Shown: in pieces, positions 22,935 to 33,649 of the stretch
Position numbering within the stretch: the first letter of the stretch is position 1
Layout of the letters: every line of letters begins with the position of its first letter
Origin: Muscardinus avellanarius
Taxonomy: Eukaryota > Chordata > Mammalia > Rodentia > Gliridae
DNA: 64,000 nt
Direction of reading: 5' to 3'
NCBI GenBank assembly: GCA_963383645.1
Contig: OY726572.1
Location: forward strand, 72,441,002-72,505,001
The notes under the pieces: generated by a model
Seen by the model: the letters and a program-made list of their open reading frames with translations, nothing else
What the model was told of the DNA's origin: nothing
Databases searched by the model: none
Translations under genes and position numbers: made by a program

Positions 22935-23290
22935 ATTTTATGTCGCGACCCTAAGACTCTGACCAGCAGAGCCTAGGGAAGAAACACACAAACGCCAACT
23001 TGCTGATGAAGCTACTTCCTCTTTATTCCCCCGCAGCATTTTCCTTATATACCATACCATGCCTGTTCCCAAAATATCCACCAATCCCATTCCGCCCATG
23101 TCCATCCCATGCTCCCTAGAAGGTACCACATAGGCGTACTGGCCTAACCATGAGGCATTATGTCACAGTCCATGCATGAGGCGCGTGATACTGACAACAG
23201 CGCATGCGCCAGCCAAGACCACCATCCTTGGCTGTCAGCCCGGGAGCCATCTTGGGCTGACGTGCCACACCCTGACTTCCCACAATTTTA
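22935..23290 (-). mobile_element. Solo LTR, ERV2/ERVK-like, with 6-bp target duplication
   Basis: The LTR body is 22941-23284 (344 bp). On the minus strand it starts TGTGGGAAGTCAGGG and ends GGTCGCGACA, so it has the TG...CA termini of retroviral LTRs. The 6-mer atttta flanks it at 22935-22940 and 23285-23290; six-base duplications are usual for class II (ERVK-like) retroviruses. On the minus strand, a TATATAAG-like box lies about 20 bp before a GGGAATAAAGAGG polyadenylation signal. A CAAGATGGCTCCCGG element (YY1-type ATGGC core) lies near the U3 start. The body is GC-rich with many CpG, unlike the flanks. No internal viral genes are present, so it is the product of LTR-LTR recombination. Confidence 0.85.
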
Positions 23291-24263
23291 CATGAAGTTT
23301 AAATTTCTATTAAACAAAAATATATGGAAATTGTTATATGACTGCCACATAGTCATGGCTATCTTACTTTCTTACACTATACTTTGATAAATGCTGATAG
23401 CATGTATTTCAGGCAGTACATTGACATCGAGTATTACATTAATCATAATTATGTTCTTTTACTATGGTAGGGTTTTAATTAAGAAATATACATATTTATT
23501 TATCACCCATCTGTTTTCATAAATACCTATGTATCTACATACACATGCACTATTAGAGGAACACTATTTTACAGTGTTCTCGTGTTTCTTGTGAAGGAAC
23601 TTCTACTACATCTTGGCTCTTATATTTAACTGCACATTGAATAACCTGGGGAGCTAAAAAGCTATCTTCTTCAGAGATTCTGATTTAATTGGTTGAGTGC
23701 TTTAGAAAGCTCAGCTGGAGATTGTATTATACCTACAGGACTGAGGAACTGCAGGCTTCCACACTTCTCACCCAATCTTTACCCTCCTGTGATGAAAGGC
23801 TGTGTTTTTATATTCTTTTTATGAATATTGTCGTCTTAAAATATGTTAGCATCAATTAGATAAAAAACAAGCAACTCATGCATAATGATAGATCACTAGA
23901 ATTGTATTAAAGGGAAGTGGTTGATAGCTAAATAGATGATACATACAGGGTCATTTGTACCACCCTAAAAATCATTTTTGACAGAAATGTAGACAATGGG
24001 GCAGACATTTAAAAATCATGGAGGTGGGTCATTTATAAAGCAAACACACACACACAAACATACAGACATTGGCGTGTGTGCACGCGTGCATACACACACA
24101 CGTTATGGAATGAGAAATGAATGGGGTAAAAGAAAAACTCCTGTACCAGAAAATATATTCACGGTGCAATAAATATATAGTCTGTAATACAGGAACCTGT
24201 GCATCTTTCCTGGGGACTTTGGCACTGAAGTAGTAATTCAAGCTTTAAGAGAGCCATGAAATC
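23291..24263. other. Mostly unrecognised; would be the 3' UTR if the adjacent exon is real
   Basis: There is a CA/GTGTG-rich patch at 24043-24110. On the minus strand this stretch lies downstream of the candidate terminal exon. A possible AATAAA on that strand lies at about 23492-23500 (plus-strand text atatttatttatc). Confidence 0.3.
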
Positions 24264-24460
24264 CTAAATAACTTCAATTCTGTGCCTGTATTTTATGAGA
24301 TCATCAAAACACTTCAAGTAAATTACAACTTCAAAATCAATTTCTCTCTTCAGCCGATCATCTATTATCCTATGTGATTGAAGCTTGCATCTCTTAACTG
24401 GTGTATTATCCAAAGCAAAGTCAAAACCAAAGTTCTTGTTTATTGCCAGCACTTCAGCAC
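24264..24460 (-). CDS. Candidate 3'-terminal coding exon of an unidentified gene
   Basis: On the minus strand a pyrimidine-rich tract (ttttattttctatttcttctag) gives a good splice acceptor ending at 24461. The frame that follows stays open from 24460 to a TAG at 24264-24266, about 65 codons. The first two bases would complete a split codon (phase 1). The peptide begins AEVLAINKNFGFDFALDN and ends with DDLIKYRHRIEVI. It is charged, of ordinary amino-acid composition, and unrelated to any transposon in the window, which makes it the only frame here that looks like cellular protein. I do not recognise the family. There is no ATG near the start, which fits an internal-to-terminal exon rather than a small gene. 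It could also be a chance frame or an exon of a dead gene. Confidence 0.4.
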
Positions 24461-25190
24461 CTAGAAGAAATAGAAAATAAAAATGCTAATCCATATACAT
24501 CACATTGCGCTATAGTGCTAGGTTTTATATTTATGTGGAGAAAGTAATTGGAATGAAAGAAAATAGTGGGCTTGCAGTAGAAGAGATGGCCTAGGTTCAG
24601 AATTTGAGCACTTTCCTCTGATACATGGTCACTACCTAATATGTACAAGTCAATTAACCTCCTTGAACCCATTTCTGCTAAGGTAAAAAACAAATGAGAA
24701 TACTATATAATATATATGAAAGTATTTAAATATGGATAGATGCAGGTAGATAATGATGATTAATGTAGCATTATATTCCATCATAATTAAAGGACTAGTT
24801 TCAATAACCAGCGTAGAGATAGGATGGAAAATTTTATTACAAATATATGTACATATATATGTAATAAATTCTTATATAAGAATTTGATAAAATATAGGAA
24901 AGAATACTATAAAGCATGAATAGGTATGCTAGTGACAAAAATGTACAAGTCAGAGAAATAGAGCATCTTAGAGAAGCAAAAATGTTCTGTGGTTACACTT
25001 TCGGTCATGAACCACCCAAACAAGGGGTAATATAAAGTCTAGAATCATGGTGGCATAGCAAATGTATTAACAGATGCTTACCACTTCAGTTCAGGTTTGC
25101 CTGAAGATAAAAGCTTGATACTAAAAGTTTAGGGTAAATAATATTAACTGCCCATAGAATGGAATGAAATTTAAAGAAGCTATAAAAATG
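24461..25190. other. Unique-looking; intron if the neighbouring exon is real
   Basis: No recognised repeat. The 79-codon reverse frame at 24454-24693 reads through the acceptor in another phase and has no motif. Confidence 0.35.
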
Positions 25191-25194
25191 TAGG

Positions 25195-25348
25195 AATCTA
25201 ATCTCAGGACTTGGGAGGCTGAGACAGAAAGATCAAAGGTTTAAGGCCAGCACACAGTAATTTAGCAAGACTCTGGTTCAAAATAAATAACAGAAAGGAC
25301 TGGGAGTGAAGTTCAGTGGTAGATCCCCACTGAAGTCAATCCCCGGTA

Positions 25349-25391
<43 letters not shown>
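25195..25391 (+). mobile_element. 5'-truncated dimeric SINE with (CA)n tail
   Basis: The text ctaatctcaggacttgggaggctgagacag...gcaagactctggttcaaaataaataa...ggactgggagtgaagttcagtgg...ccccggtacc is followed by a CA microsatellite of about 40 bp (25351-25390). Confidence 0.85.
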
Positions 25392-25392
<1 letters not shown>

Positions 25393-27279
25393 AACTATCT
25401 AGAAACTATGACATATTTGTTTTCAGAACAAGAGAGAAAAAGAAACTAGTTCAGCAATAAGAATGACAGTAAATACTAATTAGAAAAGATGCTATAAAGA
25501 ATCAACATTTCCTTTGCCATACTGAGAAAAGTTATGGAATTTTGAGGCATTTTTTGAAAATAAGATCCACAAATTTTAAAGAGGATGTCAAAACTGAAAA
25601 TATTGATTAGTTTCTTTTTAGGTTAACATTTTTGACAAATGATAAAAGCCTCAGAAGTGAGAGCCTAATATTTTAATATTTTCTTAATTAATATTAATTA
25701 TCACTGTATCTCTTAGCTGTTAACAAAACTTTTATTTACTGAAATGTCTCTTCCAAGTTATTTATACTATTTCTATTTTAACAACTTGATATTTACCTAA
25801 CCTTTTTTCTATAGCAGTGCTCATGTTTGGAAAAAAATTTGCCCTCTTTTCTGAAAGCTCTTTTTCTTCTCTAATTTCTCCCCCAAATAGTAGTTCTTTG
25901 TTCTGTCATTGGCATTAATTAGAAAATACTGATGAGAACATCATATATTATACCGTGGAAGAATTTTATAATAACAATACCTATTAAAATATCAATCTCA
26001 CTGAATTTAAGAGATATTTGGTTGAATTTCTGAGAAATCGCAAGACTAATCATGAAAATAGAATAAGCTGAAAGCAGTCTGTCCCCAAGGAGCAGGAGCT
26101 ACAATTGAGGCACAAATGTCACTCACCCTAATGCCACTACAAAAGAAAAGTACAATGGAGAAAAGTGAATAATTAATTCAGAAATATTTTGACAGACTAG
26201 TTCCATCTTTAGGGAAAATCTAGGGGTGAAATTAAGGAGTTTTAGTAGCAAAGAATGGAATCACAAAGAAAAAAGATAACCTAACATCTGCCTATTGCAC
26301 TAACCTATTCATTACATAGGTACAAGTCCTTTTAGATAATAAGCCATCCAGCTACTTAGAGCATTTACTTTCTCTATCCTTTTGCATCAATTTTTATAAA
26401 CAGTCATGAAGTGTGAATGCACGACTACATGGTATTCTACAGACCTGTGTGCCCTGTATGTGCCCAGATTTGGAGCAATTCATTGTAGAAGCCCACAATT
26501 TAGATTGCCCTCCTTGCATGACACGTTTTCATAGAACATGTTTGAAAGAGCTGAAGGAATAGAACTGAGAAAGAGTCTCTGTAAGACCCTTCTTTTCCTA
26601 CCTCATATCTTTAAGGATTGACTTCTCCAATATTTTAAGTTGGCTTTTTATATAAATACCTCCAACATACTTGATTATCACCCACAGCTAGCTCTTCATT
26701 TCCACCTGGAACTTAAACTTCTTGTCCTCAAATCTTCTGTTCCACCAACGCATCAAGCTTATTGTGTACCTGTCAGAAGATCTGCCTCTTCTGTGGGACT
26801 CATTAACCCCCAGCCTTACCTCCCTGTTCTTATTTATAGCCTATGAGGACCTAGATGGACTACAGGCTGATGGTGATGGCATGACCCCGCAGCCAGGCTT
26901 GCGGCACTTCTGACAGAGTTACACATCTTGCACACACACATTGTATACAGTTATGTGGGAGGACTAAGCATAACACACATGTGCAATGCACACACATATC
27001 ACACAACTGTGGGTGTGCTCCATTTTGCCAAGAACCCTATATAGGAGATAGGTTTACTAAATTAATGTTCTGTTTTCTGTTTGTTCTCTTCCAGATGGTA
27101 GTTCTGTAAGTTTTCTTCTTCCTGGGAATCTCACTACCTGCAACCACAGCTGGTCCCTTCCCCTGACCATTAGTCCCAAATGGACTTATTGTTAAGATTA
27201 GTATTGGCCAGCTTTGACCCACAGCCAAATGAAATGTAGTTTTTCTTCAATCATCTTCTTGGAAAACTTTCCATTGTTC
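25392..27279. other. No recognised feature over most of the stretch
   Basis: The stretch is AT-rich to about 26.4 kb and more complex from 26.4 to 27.2 kb (short frames at 26640 and 26722 without motifs; CACA-rich text at 26.92-27.0 kb). A well-formed acceptor-like text (ttctgtttgttctcttccag) ends at about 27093, but a stop follows within a few codons (atggtagttctgtaag), so I do not call an exon. Confidence 0.35.
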
Positions 27280-28345
27280 TGTATGGTTTTTTTGAGGGGG
27301 GTGCACTGAAATTATACATTGTTATAAAGTTCAAGTTGATAGAGGCAAACATAAACACAGCACTCGTTTAGCCCTACCCCCAAGTTCCCACCATGTGTCT
27401 TCTCCCTCCCCATCTTCCTGTTCTCAATACAGTGATTGGTGATTGGCTTTGGTAAATTTGTGTATGTACATCATGTCCATTTGAAATATTTCCCTCTATA
27501 AGTCTATTCCTCGCTCTAGTCTTCTTCAATCAGATCCCTTCCTTGACTCTGTTAAGGTTTCTCCTTAGCTTTCACATGTGAGATAGAACATCCAATCTTG
27601 TAATCTCACAATATTTCCCATTTTTATTCATTTACTTGCAAATGATATAATTTTGTTCTTTTTGGCTGAGTAGAATTCCATTACACATACATCACATACA
27701 TATAATATGTTTGTGTGTATATTTATATATATATAATATATATATTGTGTGTATATACATATATATTTGTATATATATTTGTATATATACATGTATTTCT
27801 CCCATAACTTTGTATCATCTATGGATGGATAGTGTGGCTGATTTTGTAGTTTGGCAATTATGAATTGTGCGGCTATAAATATGGATATGCATGCATTACT
27901 ATGGGGGTCTTGTTTCCATTCTTTTGGGTAGGTGTCCAGGAGTGGTATACATAAATCATATGGTAGGAGCCGGGCATGGTGGCTCATGCTTGTAATCCCA
28001 GCACTTGGGAGGCTGAGACTGGAGGATCGCGGTTCGCAGACAGGCTTAGCTACTTAGTGAGGCCCTCTGCAACTCAGTGAGACCCGGTTTCAAAATAAAG
28101 AATAAAAAAATTGGGCAAGGGGTGTAGCTCAGAGGTCAAATGCCTCTGGTTTCCATCCCCAGAACCACAAAAATAAATAAATAAATAAATTAATTAATTA
28201 ATTAAATAAATCATATGGTAGGTTCATTCTCATTCTGCTGAGGACCCTCCACACTGTTTTTCAAAAGTGGTTGCACTAATTTGAAATCTCACCAACAATG
28301 TATCAGATTTCCTATTTCTCCATATCCTCACAGGTTAGGATTCTT
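27280..28345 (-). mobile_element. L1 3' end, reverse, interrupted by a SINE
   Basis: From 27280 the reversed 3' UTR is seen (ggtgcactgaaattatacattg, gtgtatgtacatcatgtcc, pyrimidine-rich blocks), then reversed ORF2 end (ttggctgagtagaattccatt, gtttggcaattatgaattgtg, ccattcttttgggtaggtgtcc) and, beyond the SINE, ctcattctgctgaggaccctcc...tctccatatcctcac. The ORF2-end frame stays open for 119 codons (27628-27987) on the minus strand. An AT/GT simple repeat at 27.70-27.80 kb has expanded inside it. Confidence 0.85.
27951..28222 (+). mobile_element. Dimeric SINE, type II, inserted in L1, with 17-bp target duplication
   Basis: The insert starts at 27968 (agccgggcatggtggctcatgc) and contains gcggttcgcagacaggcttagc, gaggccctctgcaactcagtgag and gtgtagctcagaggtcaaatgcc, with an (AAAT)n tail. 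The 17-mer ataaatcatatggtagg lies at 27951-27967 and 28206-28222, so type II was also mobile recently. Confidence 0.95.
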
Positions 28346-28387
28346 GTACAGGAAATCATTCCCTTTACAATGAATACTATTATTTGG

Positions 28388-28571
28388 GGGGAGGTACTGG
28401 TAATTAAACCCAGGGGTTTAAGTCTATCTCTGAGCTATACTCCAGTTCTTTTTATGTTTTAATTTTGAAACAGGATCTTGAAAAGTTGTTGAGGCTGTTT
28501 TTGAACCTTTGACCCTCCTATTTCAACCTCTCAAATACTGGGATTAAAGGCAAGTACCACCACACCCAGCC
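28388..28571 (-). mobile_element. Older dimeric SINE, reverse
   Basis: Reversed ID half (ggtactggtaattaaacccaggggtttaagtctatctctgagctatactcc), linker (ttttgaaacaggatcttg) and reversed left half (ctcaaatactgggattaaaggcaagtaccaccacacccagc). The right half keeps the older tRNA-like text lost in type I. Confidence 0.8.
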
Positions 28572-28582
28572 AATGACTATTT

Positions 28583-28905
28583 TATTTGCTTGCAAACTGG
28601 TCTTCCTGCCTCTCTCCTTTTACCACCAAAGCCCAAGACTAATTTTCTTAAAGAACAGGCCAAATTCTATCACCCCCTTAATAAACTTCTGAGACTCATT
28701 TTTTGTACCAAATTAATCATAAATTTATTAATCTGGCACCTAAGCCCCTGCATAAATCCCAAACCTACTTTATCAGTATCACCATCCTGTTCCTATTCTC
28801 CAAGTGAACCAAGTACTCCAATATGTATTAACTGTTGCTGTTTGTCCGAAAGGCTCCCATTTTGTTATTTCCAGGATTTTGCTCTTCATTTTACTGGGGT
28901 TATAC
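28583..28905 (+). mobile_element. Possible LINE-2-like 3' end, old
   Basis: The course caaactggtcttcctgcctctctcc...aaagaacaggccaaattctatcacccccttaataaacttctgagactca...tgttgctgtttgtccgaaagg is reminiscent of an ancient mammalian LINE (L2-type) 3' region. The match is from memory of a diverged consensus and is weak. A 111-codon frame crosses it without a conserved motif. Confidence 0.3.
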
Positions 28906-29052
28906 CTTCCTACCAAAAGATGTAACACTGCAAATTCCAATATTAATTTTGGCTAATGCTGATAGAACATGTTCTATAAACCAGAGACTATAAAATATAA
29001 TTCATAAATGTTTCTTCATTAAAATGTGTTACAGTTTTGAGAGAAAAATGTT

Positions 29053-29620
29053 ACAGTTTGGGAAATTGTGGACCCGTTAGGTTTCTGGACACAATTTCCC
29101 TCAAAACACAATAAAACACAAAAAAGCGTAGGTTCTTGTCCTGAGCTAAGGATAGATATGCAATAGCCCAGACTCTTGAAGATTTAAAGAAGTTTATTAA
29201 AAAGATAGAAATACAAAAGACAGTTATAGCGTTGAACGAAATCACCCAAATACAAAACACGGAACAGCCTTTTTATAGACATGACACCCTCCATCTTGTT
29301 TCACGTAATTCTGACATAGTAAAAGTCCCTGTAAGGTTCCTCCCCTTACTTTCTCCTTTCACAAAAGTCGACCCCCTCCTCCCATCCTAGCTAGATTATC
29401 CAATTATTATGTAGATCTGTGTTTAGAAAGAGGAAGTCCTAGCTCCCCTCTTCTATCAACTTGCTAATTACTCTTAGCTAAGTCAATTTAAGTTTCAATA
29501 CCCGAAACTAACTCTTTCGCCAGGTCTGCCATTTGTACCCAATATTTTTGAAATATATTTATTAATAATAAGAGCTTTCTCAAATCTTCCTAGGCCATTC
29601 CCAATACTGGTACAACAGGT
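29053..29620 (-). mobile_element. ERV LTR (family X), reverse copy
   Basis: The LTR body is about 29059-29614. On the minus strand it starts TGTACCAGTATTGGG and contains ctataaaaaggctg (TATA box), ttttaataaacttctttaaa (AATAAA signal) and a U5-like end with tccacaatttccca. Flanking hexamers acagtt and acaggt are a near-match and may be the target duplication. It shares its whole layout with the forward copy at 30.3 kb but has lost most CpG and the YY1-like ATGGCGGC site (here aaatggcagacc). No viral coding sequence adjoins it. The TATA and AATAAA order is what fixes the orientation. Confidence 0.8.
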
Positions 29621-29782
29621 ACATCTTCACTTTGTTTACATGCTCAAACATACGCACTGTATATGGAGGCTTACAAAGGACATACATCGCTTGTTCATGG
29701 TCATTACAATTTTGGAAGGAATACTTCAACTTAGAATGCCAAACTGAGAACACTTCTGCTCTCTCAATAAAATATAAAGAGA

Positions 29783-29988
29783 AGCCAGGCTCAGTGGCAC
29801 AAAACTATAATCCCAGTATTTGAGTGTTTGAGACAGAAAGACAGCAGGTTCTAGTCTATCCTCAGCAATTTAGCAAGAAAATCATCAACTTATTGACTCC
29901 TAGTTTCACAAAAATAAAAAGTAAAAAAGCTAGATGTATTGAGGTGGAATGGCCCTGCAATCGATCCTCAGCATGAAAAAAAAAATAG
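29783..29988 (+). mobile_element. Older dimeric SINE
   Basis: The order is gccaggctcagtggcacaaaactataatcccag, gtttgagacagaaagacagcagg, cagcaatttagcaag and an ID-like half with aatggccctgcaatcgatcctcagc, then an A tail. It lies between the two divergent LTRs. Confidence 0.75.
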
Positions 29989-30243
29989 CCTGAAACTAAA
30001 CTTAATGTTGAATGGCACTACTTTAGAGTAAACTTTCTGCATTGTTTTTTTTTTTTCAGCTTCTGAATTGTCCTTTTTAAAATTATCAAACCCTACTCTC
30101 AAATGGAGCATTTTTATTGTTCTTATAAAATATACTTTGTGTTTTAAGAAATCTGTTCATTTGTCTAACTCCCAAGTTAAATTCTAACAATTTAAGCACA
30201 ATCAGTGTTTCTGATTCATCTTTAAGTCCAAAGATACAAAATC

Positions 30244-30245
<2 letters not shown>

Positions 30246-30285
<40 letters not shown>
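30246..30285. repeat. (GT)n microsatellite
   Basis: About 20 GT units just upstream of the forward LTR. Confidence 0.95.
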
Positions 30286-30287
<2 letters not shown>

Positions 30288-30321
30288 CTGCTCCATAAAT
30301 GATTATTGAAGCATTTCAAAT

Positions 30322-30988
30322 TGTACCAGTATTGGGAACGGCCTAGGAAGATTTAGGAAAGCTCTGATTATTAATATATTTCAAAAGAAGATGATTGATA
30401 TTTCAAAAATAGTTGTATCAAAATGGCGGCAGACATGGGTGAGGGGCAGATCTGTGTAACGACTTGAACTCTGTCTAAAACAGGCAGTTATTCCAATGTA
30501 AATTAACCTAGCTCAAAATAATTACCAAGTCAATAGAGGAGAGTTAGGACTTCTGCTTTCTAAAGAGATCTACATGATGATCTAGGGAGGATAGGGCAGG
30601 GTTTGACCTTGCCCTTCAGGAAAGGAGACACCTTACCACACCTGGTTGGGGGAGGTACTTTACAGGGTAAGGTGACGTACCTTACAGGGATGTTCACTAT
30701 GTCAGAGTCACGCAAACAAGATGGAGATCATGGGTATAAAAAAGGCTGGGTCCACATGTAATTCCTTTGGTGTACTCATTCGAGTCAACCCTCCATGCCA
30801 GTCTAGTATGGAGCTGTTCCTGTTCTCTGTATTTCCATCTTTTAATAAACTTCTTTAAATATTCAGCAAGAGTTCGGGCTAATGTGTATTTATACTTGGC
30901 TCAGAACAAGAATCCGCGGTTTTTCTCTGTTTTCCTGTTTGTGTGGTTGTGGTGGGGGAATTAATTCTCCCCTCACACACCAAACACA
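30322..30988 (+). mobile_element. ERV LTR (family X), forward copy
   Basis: It starts TGTACCAGTATTGGG, matching the reverse copy at 29.6 kb. It carries caaaatggcggc (30419-30430, a textbook YY1-type site), cctagctcaaaataattac, gtcagagtcacgcaaacaagatgg, gggtataaaaaaggctggg (TATA box), ttttaataaacttctttaaat (AATAAA signal) and a U5-like end rich in gtggttgtggtggggg and cctcacacacc. It is about 110 bp longer than the reverse copy. I cannot define a clean target duplication. No gag, pol or env sequence adjoins it, so it reads as a solo LTR. Confidence 0.8.
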
Positions 30989-32079
30989 TTTCAACCACAA
31001 CACAAATGACTCTCAAGGAACAGAACTGTGCTCTGAATAGAATAAGTTGTGAATATTTTTATAACCCAGAACTATTATTATAATTTAAATATTTTTATGG
31101 TTTGTCAGGATAGGGCTGTGAATGGTTAAAGGACATGGATCCTCAGTCCCTGCAAACTGCGGAGGAGACTCTGGAAGATGAGAAGTTTGTACTCTTTTTC
31201 ATTTGAAGACCTACTATTTCTGGAATAGAATGGATTGACTCTCCCTGACAAGATCTTAGGAAAACATTTAAGACTAAGAGTAATAATTATGAATATAAAG
31301 GGTGATTTATATTCAAGAAGAAGCCCTGTTGAAATGCAGTTGTTTAAGGTGGGTACTCTTGCTCAGATACACTAACTGGAAACTGCTGACTTACAGATTT
31401 TCAAAGTTTCTGTGCCATAACATCTAACACATTATAATGTCTATTCCCAATTTCTAAACAATTTGGCTGTAAAGCCAACACATTGCTGGTCGTAAACTGG
31501 AAATAGAATGAATGCAAACTGAGAGCCAGGAACAAAAGCCAGTTTTAGCATGCATCATTAAATAACCCAAAGTTTTTGCAACAAAAGAAATGAAATGATA
31601 CCTATAAGGAGCTAAGGACCTAGACTCTTAAAACAGAAATGTAACACATGAACCTTTCCAGGACATCTTAAAGTGTCCTATATAAAACTCTGGACAAAGT
31701 CACACAAATAGTTTTTCCATAAGAGTACTTAGAAAAGGTAGATATTTTTGAAAGACTATGAGTACCCTTATGCCAAGATAAACTCCTAAACAGAAACATA
31801 TTACTTTCCTTAACTTTTCTTCAAGTTAAAGCCAAATCAATGAACTAATGATTTAACTGGAAATAATACTATGGCATGAGTGTTAGTTGTGAAAGTAACA
31901 CAATGTTATTCAAAAAATTATATTTGAAAAATCAGAGAAAATAACAAAGACTAGAAATGTAAATAAATATCGCCAAACTTTCAAATGAATAAATATCCCT
32001 AAACTTTCAAATAAATAGAGAAAATATCTTTGTAAGGGTAAATTTATCATATTAAGATCTGTTAAAATCTAATATTCAG
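30989..32079. other. Unique-looking DNA, one short direct repeat
   Basis: About 31965-32015 holds an imperfect 28-bp tandem duplication (ataaatatc-gcc-aaactttcaaatgaat / ataaatatcc-ct-aaactttcaaataaat). No exon or repeat family is recognised elsewhere. Confidence 0.45.
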
Positions 32080-32712
32080 CCGGGCGTGGTGGCGCATGCT
32101 TGTAATCCCCACACTTGGGAGGCAGAGACAGGAGGATGACGCAGGTTGAAGCCAGCTGCACTGGCTTAAGAGACTCTGTTTCCAAATTTAAAAATGGATA
32201 GCAAAACTGTGGAAAATACACACAATGGAATTCTATTCAGCCATAAAGAAGAACAAAATTATGTCATTTGCAAGAAGATGAAAAACCCTGGAGAACATTA
32301 TGTTAAGTGAGATCAGCCAAGCACAAAAGAAGAAGATACATATGTTTCCTCTAATATGCCCAACCTAGGAAACACAAAGAATACCAGTGGGACTCCAGAT
32401 ATTGAAGGGGAAATATTAGCTAAGTTTGGATGGTAAGATAGGAGAGGAGGATGATCGGTCTTGATTAACGAGGGTCTACACCTGAACATGTGTAAAAGTA
32501 TGAATAATTCATGGTTAACCTGGACAGCCATTGGTGGGAGGGGGGAAAGGAAAATGGGGGCGGGGGGAGGGCATCAAATATAGTGTAAATGTATACTATT
32601 TACGTTCAATTAAAAAAACAAAGTATAAAATAGGTCTGGGAGTTTAGCCAGGAGGGTTTCCAGGAACCGCAGTACCAGACACACACACACACACACACAC
32701 AAAAAAAAAAAA
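32080..32712 (+). mobile_element. Dimeric SINE, type I, split by an L1 insertion
   Basis: The left half occupies 32080-32190 (gccgggcgtggtggcgcatgc ... ctgtttccaaat). The right half resumes at about 32622 (aaagtataaaataggtctgggagtttagcc ... ccaggaaccgcagtacc) and ends in a CA/A tail. The interruption falls in the A-rich linker. Confidence 0.9.
32190..32620 (+). mobile_element. Short 5'-truncated L1, nested in the SINE
   Basis: It starts tggatagcaaaactgtgg, runs through the ORF2 end (attctattcagccataaagaag, gaacattatgttaagtgagatcagcc) and the 3' UTR (ccagtgggactccagatattg, gataggagaggaggatg, ggtctacacctgaacatgtg, a G-rich tract, gttcaattaaaa). It matches the L1 at 59.3-60.4 kb throughout, so both belong to one recent subfamily. 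It targeted the SINE's internal A-rich linker. Confidence 0.92.
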
Positions 32713-32893
32713 TCTAATATTCATACTTTCTTATACAATTGTCAGTAGAATGGATAGAAATTAATGTTTTCAGATTCTATTAATATATGTTATATTTACT
32801 AACATTTGATAAAAAATAACCTATGTTTGTATGAGTATATATATATTTTTTCTTGTGTGTTTAGTGTAAATAGTTATAACAAAGATAATAATA

Positions 32894-33147
32894 AGCCAGG
32901 CTTGGCGGCACATGCTTGTAATCCCAGAATTCAGGAGGCTGAGACCTGGAGGATCGCGGTTCGTGGACAGCCTCAGCTACTTAGTGAGGCCCTCTGCAAC
33001 TCAGTGAGACCCTGTTTCAAAATAAAGAATAAAAAAAAAAATAGGGCAGGTTGTGTAGCTCGGAGGTCAAAGGCCCCTGGGTTCCATCCCCAGACCTGCA
33101 AAAAATAAATAAATAAATAAAATAATAATAATAATAATAAATACATC
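32894..33147 (+). mobile_element. Dimeric SINE, type II, with (AAAT)n(AAT)n tail
   Basis: The full type II order is present: gccaggcttggcggcacatgc, gcggttcgtggacagcctcagc, gaggccctctgcaactcagtgag, gtgtagctcggaggtcaaaggcccctggg. Confidence 0.93.
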
Positions 33148-33237
33148 CACCATCTCCCATAGTTTTTTATGCCTCTTTGTCATCCCTCCTGATCACAATA
33201 TCAAACAATACTTGATCATCCCTCTATAACTGTAGAC

Positions 33238-33398
33238 TAGCTTTCACTTTTTTTTTTTTTTTTTTTTTTGGTGGTACTGGGCTTCTTGGAAGCCCTTCTA
33301 CCTCTGGGCTACACTCCGGAACAGCGCGATCTTACTGGCTCCGCCTCCCAAGGGGGATTATAAACTTGCGTCACCACACCTGGCTAGCTTTCACTTTT
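33238..33398 (-). mobile_element. Dimeric SINE, type I, reverse, internally deleted, with 15-bp target duplication
   Basis: The T tail is followed by ggtggtactgggcttcttgg, ggctacactccgg, then a jump to aacagcgcgatcttactggctccgcctccc and a shortened left-half end. The duplication ctagctttcactttt lies at 33238-33252 and 33384-33398. Confidence 0.93.
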
Positions 33399-33452
33399 AA
33401 AACTACGTTAAGCATTTATAGTATGAAATATTTTATTTACTTTATTTAGTAC

Positions 33453-33640
33453 ATTTTTTTTTGGTGGAGCTAGAGGGTTGAAACTAAAGGTGCTCTACCA
33501 CTGAACTATACCCTCAGATCTTTACATTTTGAAATAGAGTCTCAATAAATTTCCCAGGCTAGTCTCAAACTTGACAATACTCCTGTCTCAGCCTTCCAAG
33601 TACTGGGATTACGAGCATGAACCACCGAGCTCAGTTTACT
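33453..33640 (-). mobile_element. Older dimeric SINE, reverse
   Basis: Reversed tRNA-like half (gctctaccactgaactataccctcag), linker (ttttgaaatagagtctc) and reversed left half (ccaggctagtctcaaacttg, tcagccttccaagtactgggatta). Confidence 0.82.
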
Positions 33641-33649
33641 TAGACAATC

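Noticed and set aside
27037..27228. Splice-acceptor-like text at about 27093 and the reverse 63-codon frame
   Set aside because: A stop follows the acceptor within a few codons in the frame tested, and no homologous motif is visible.
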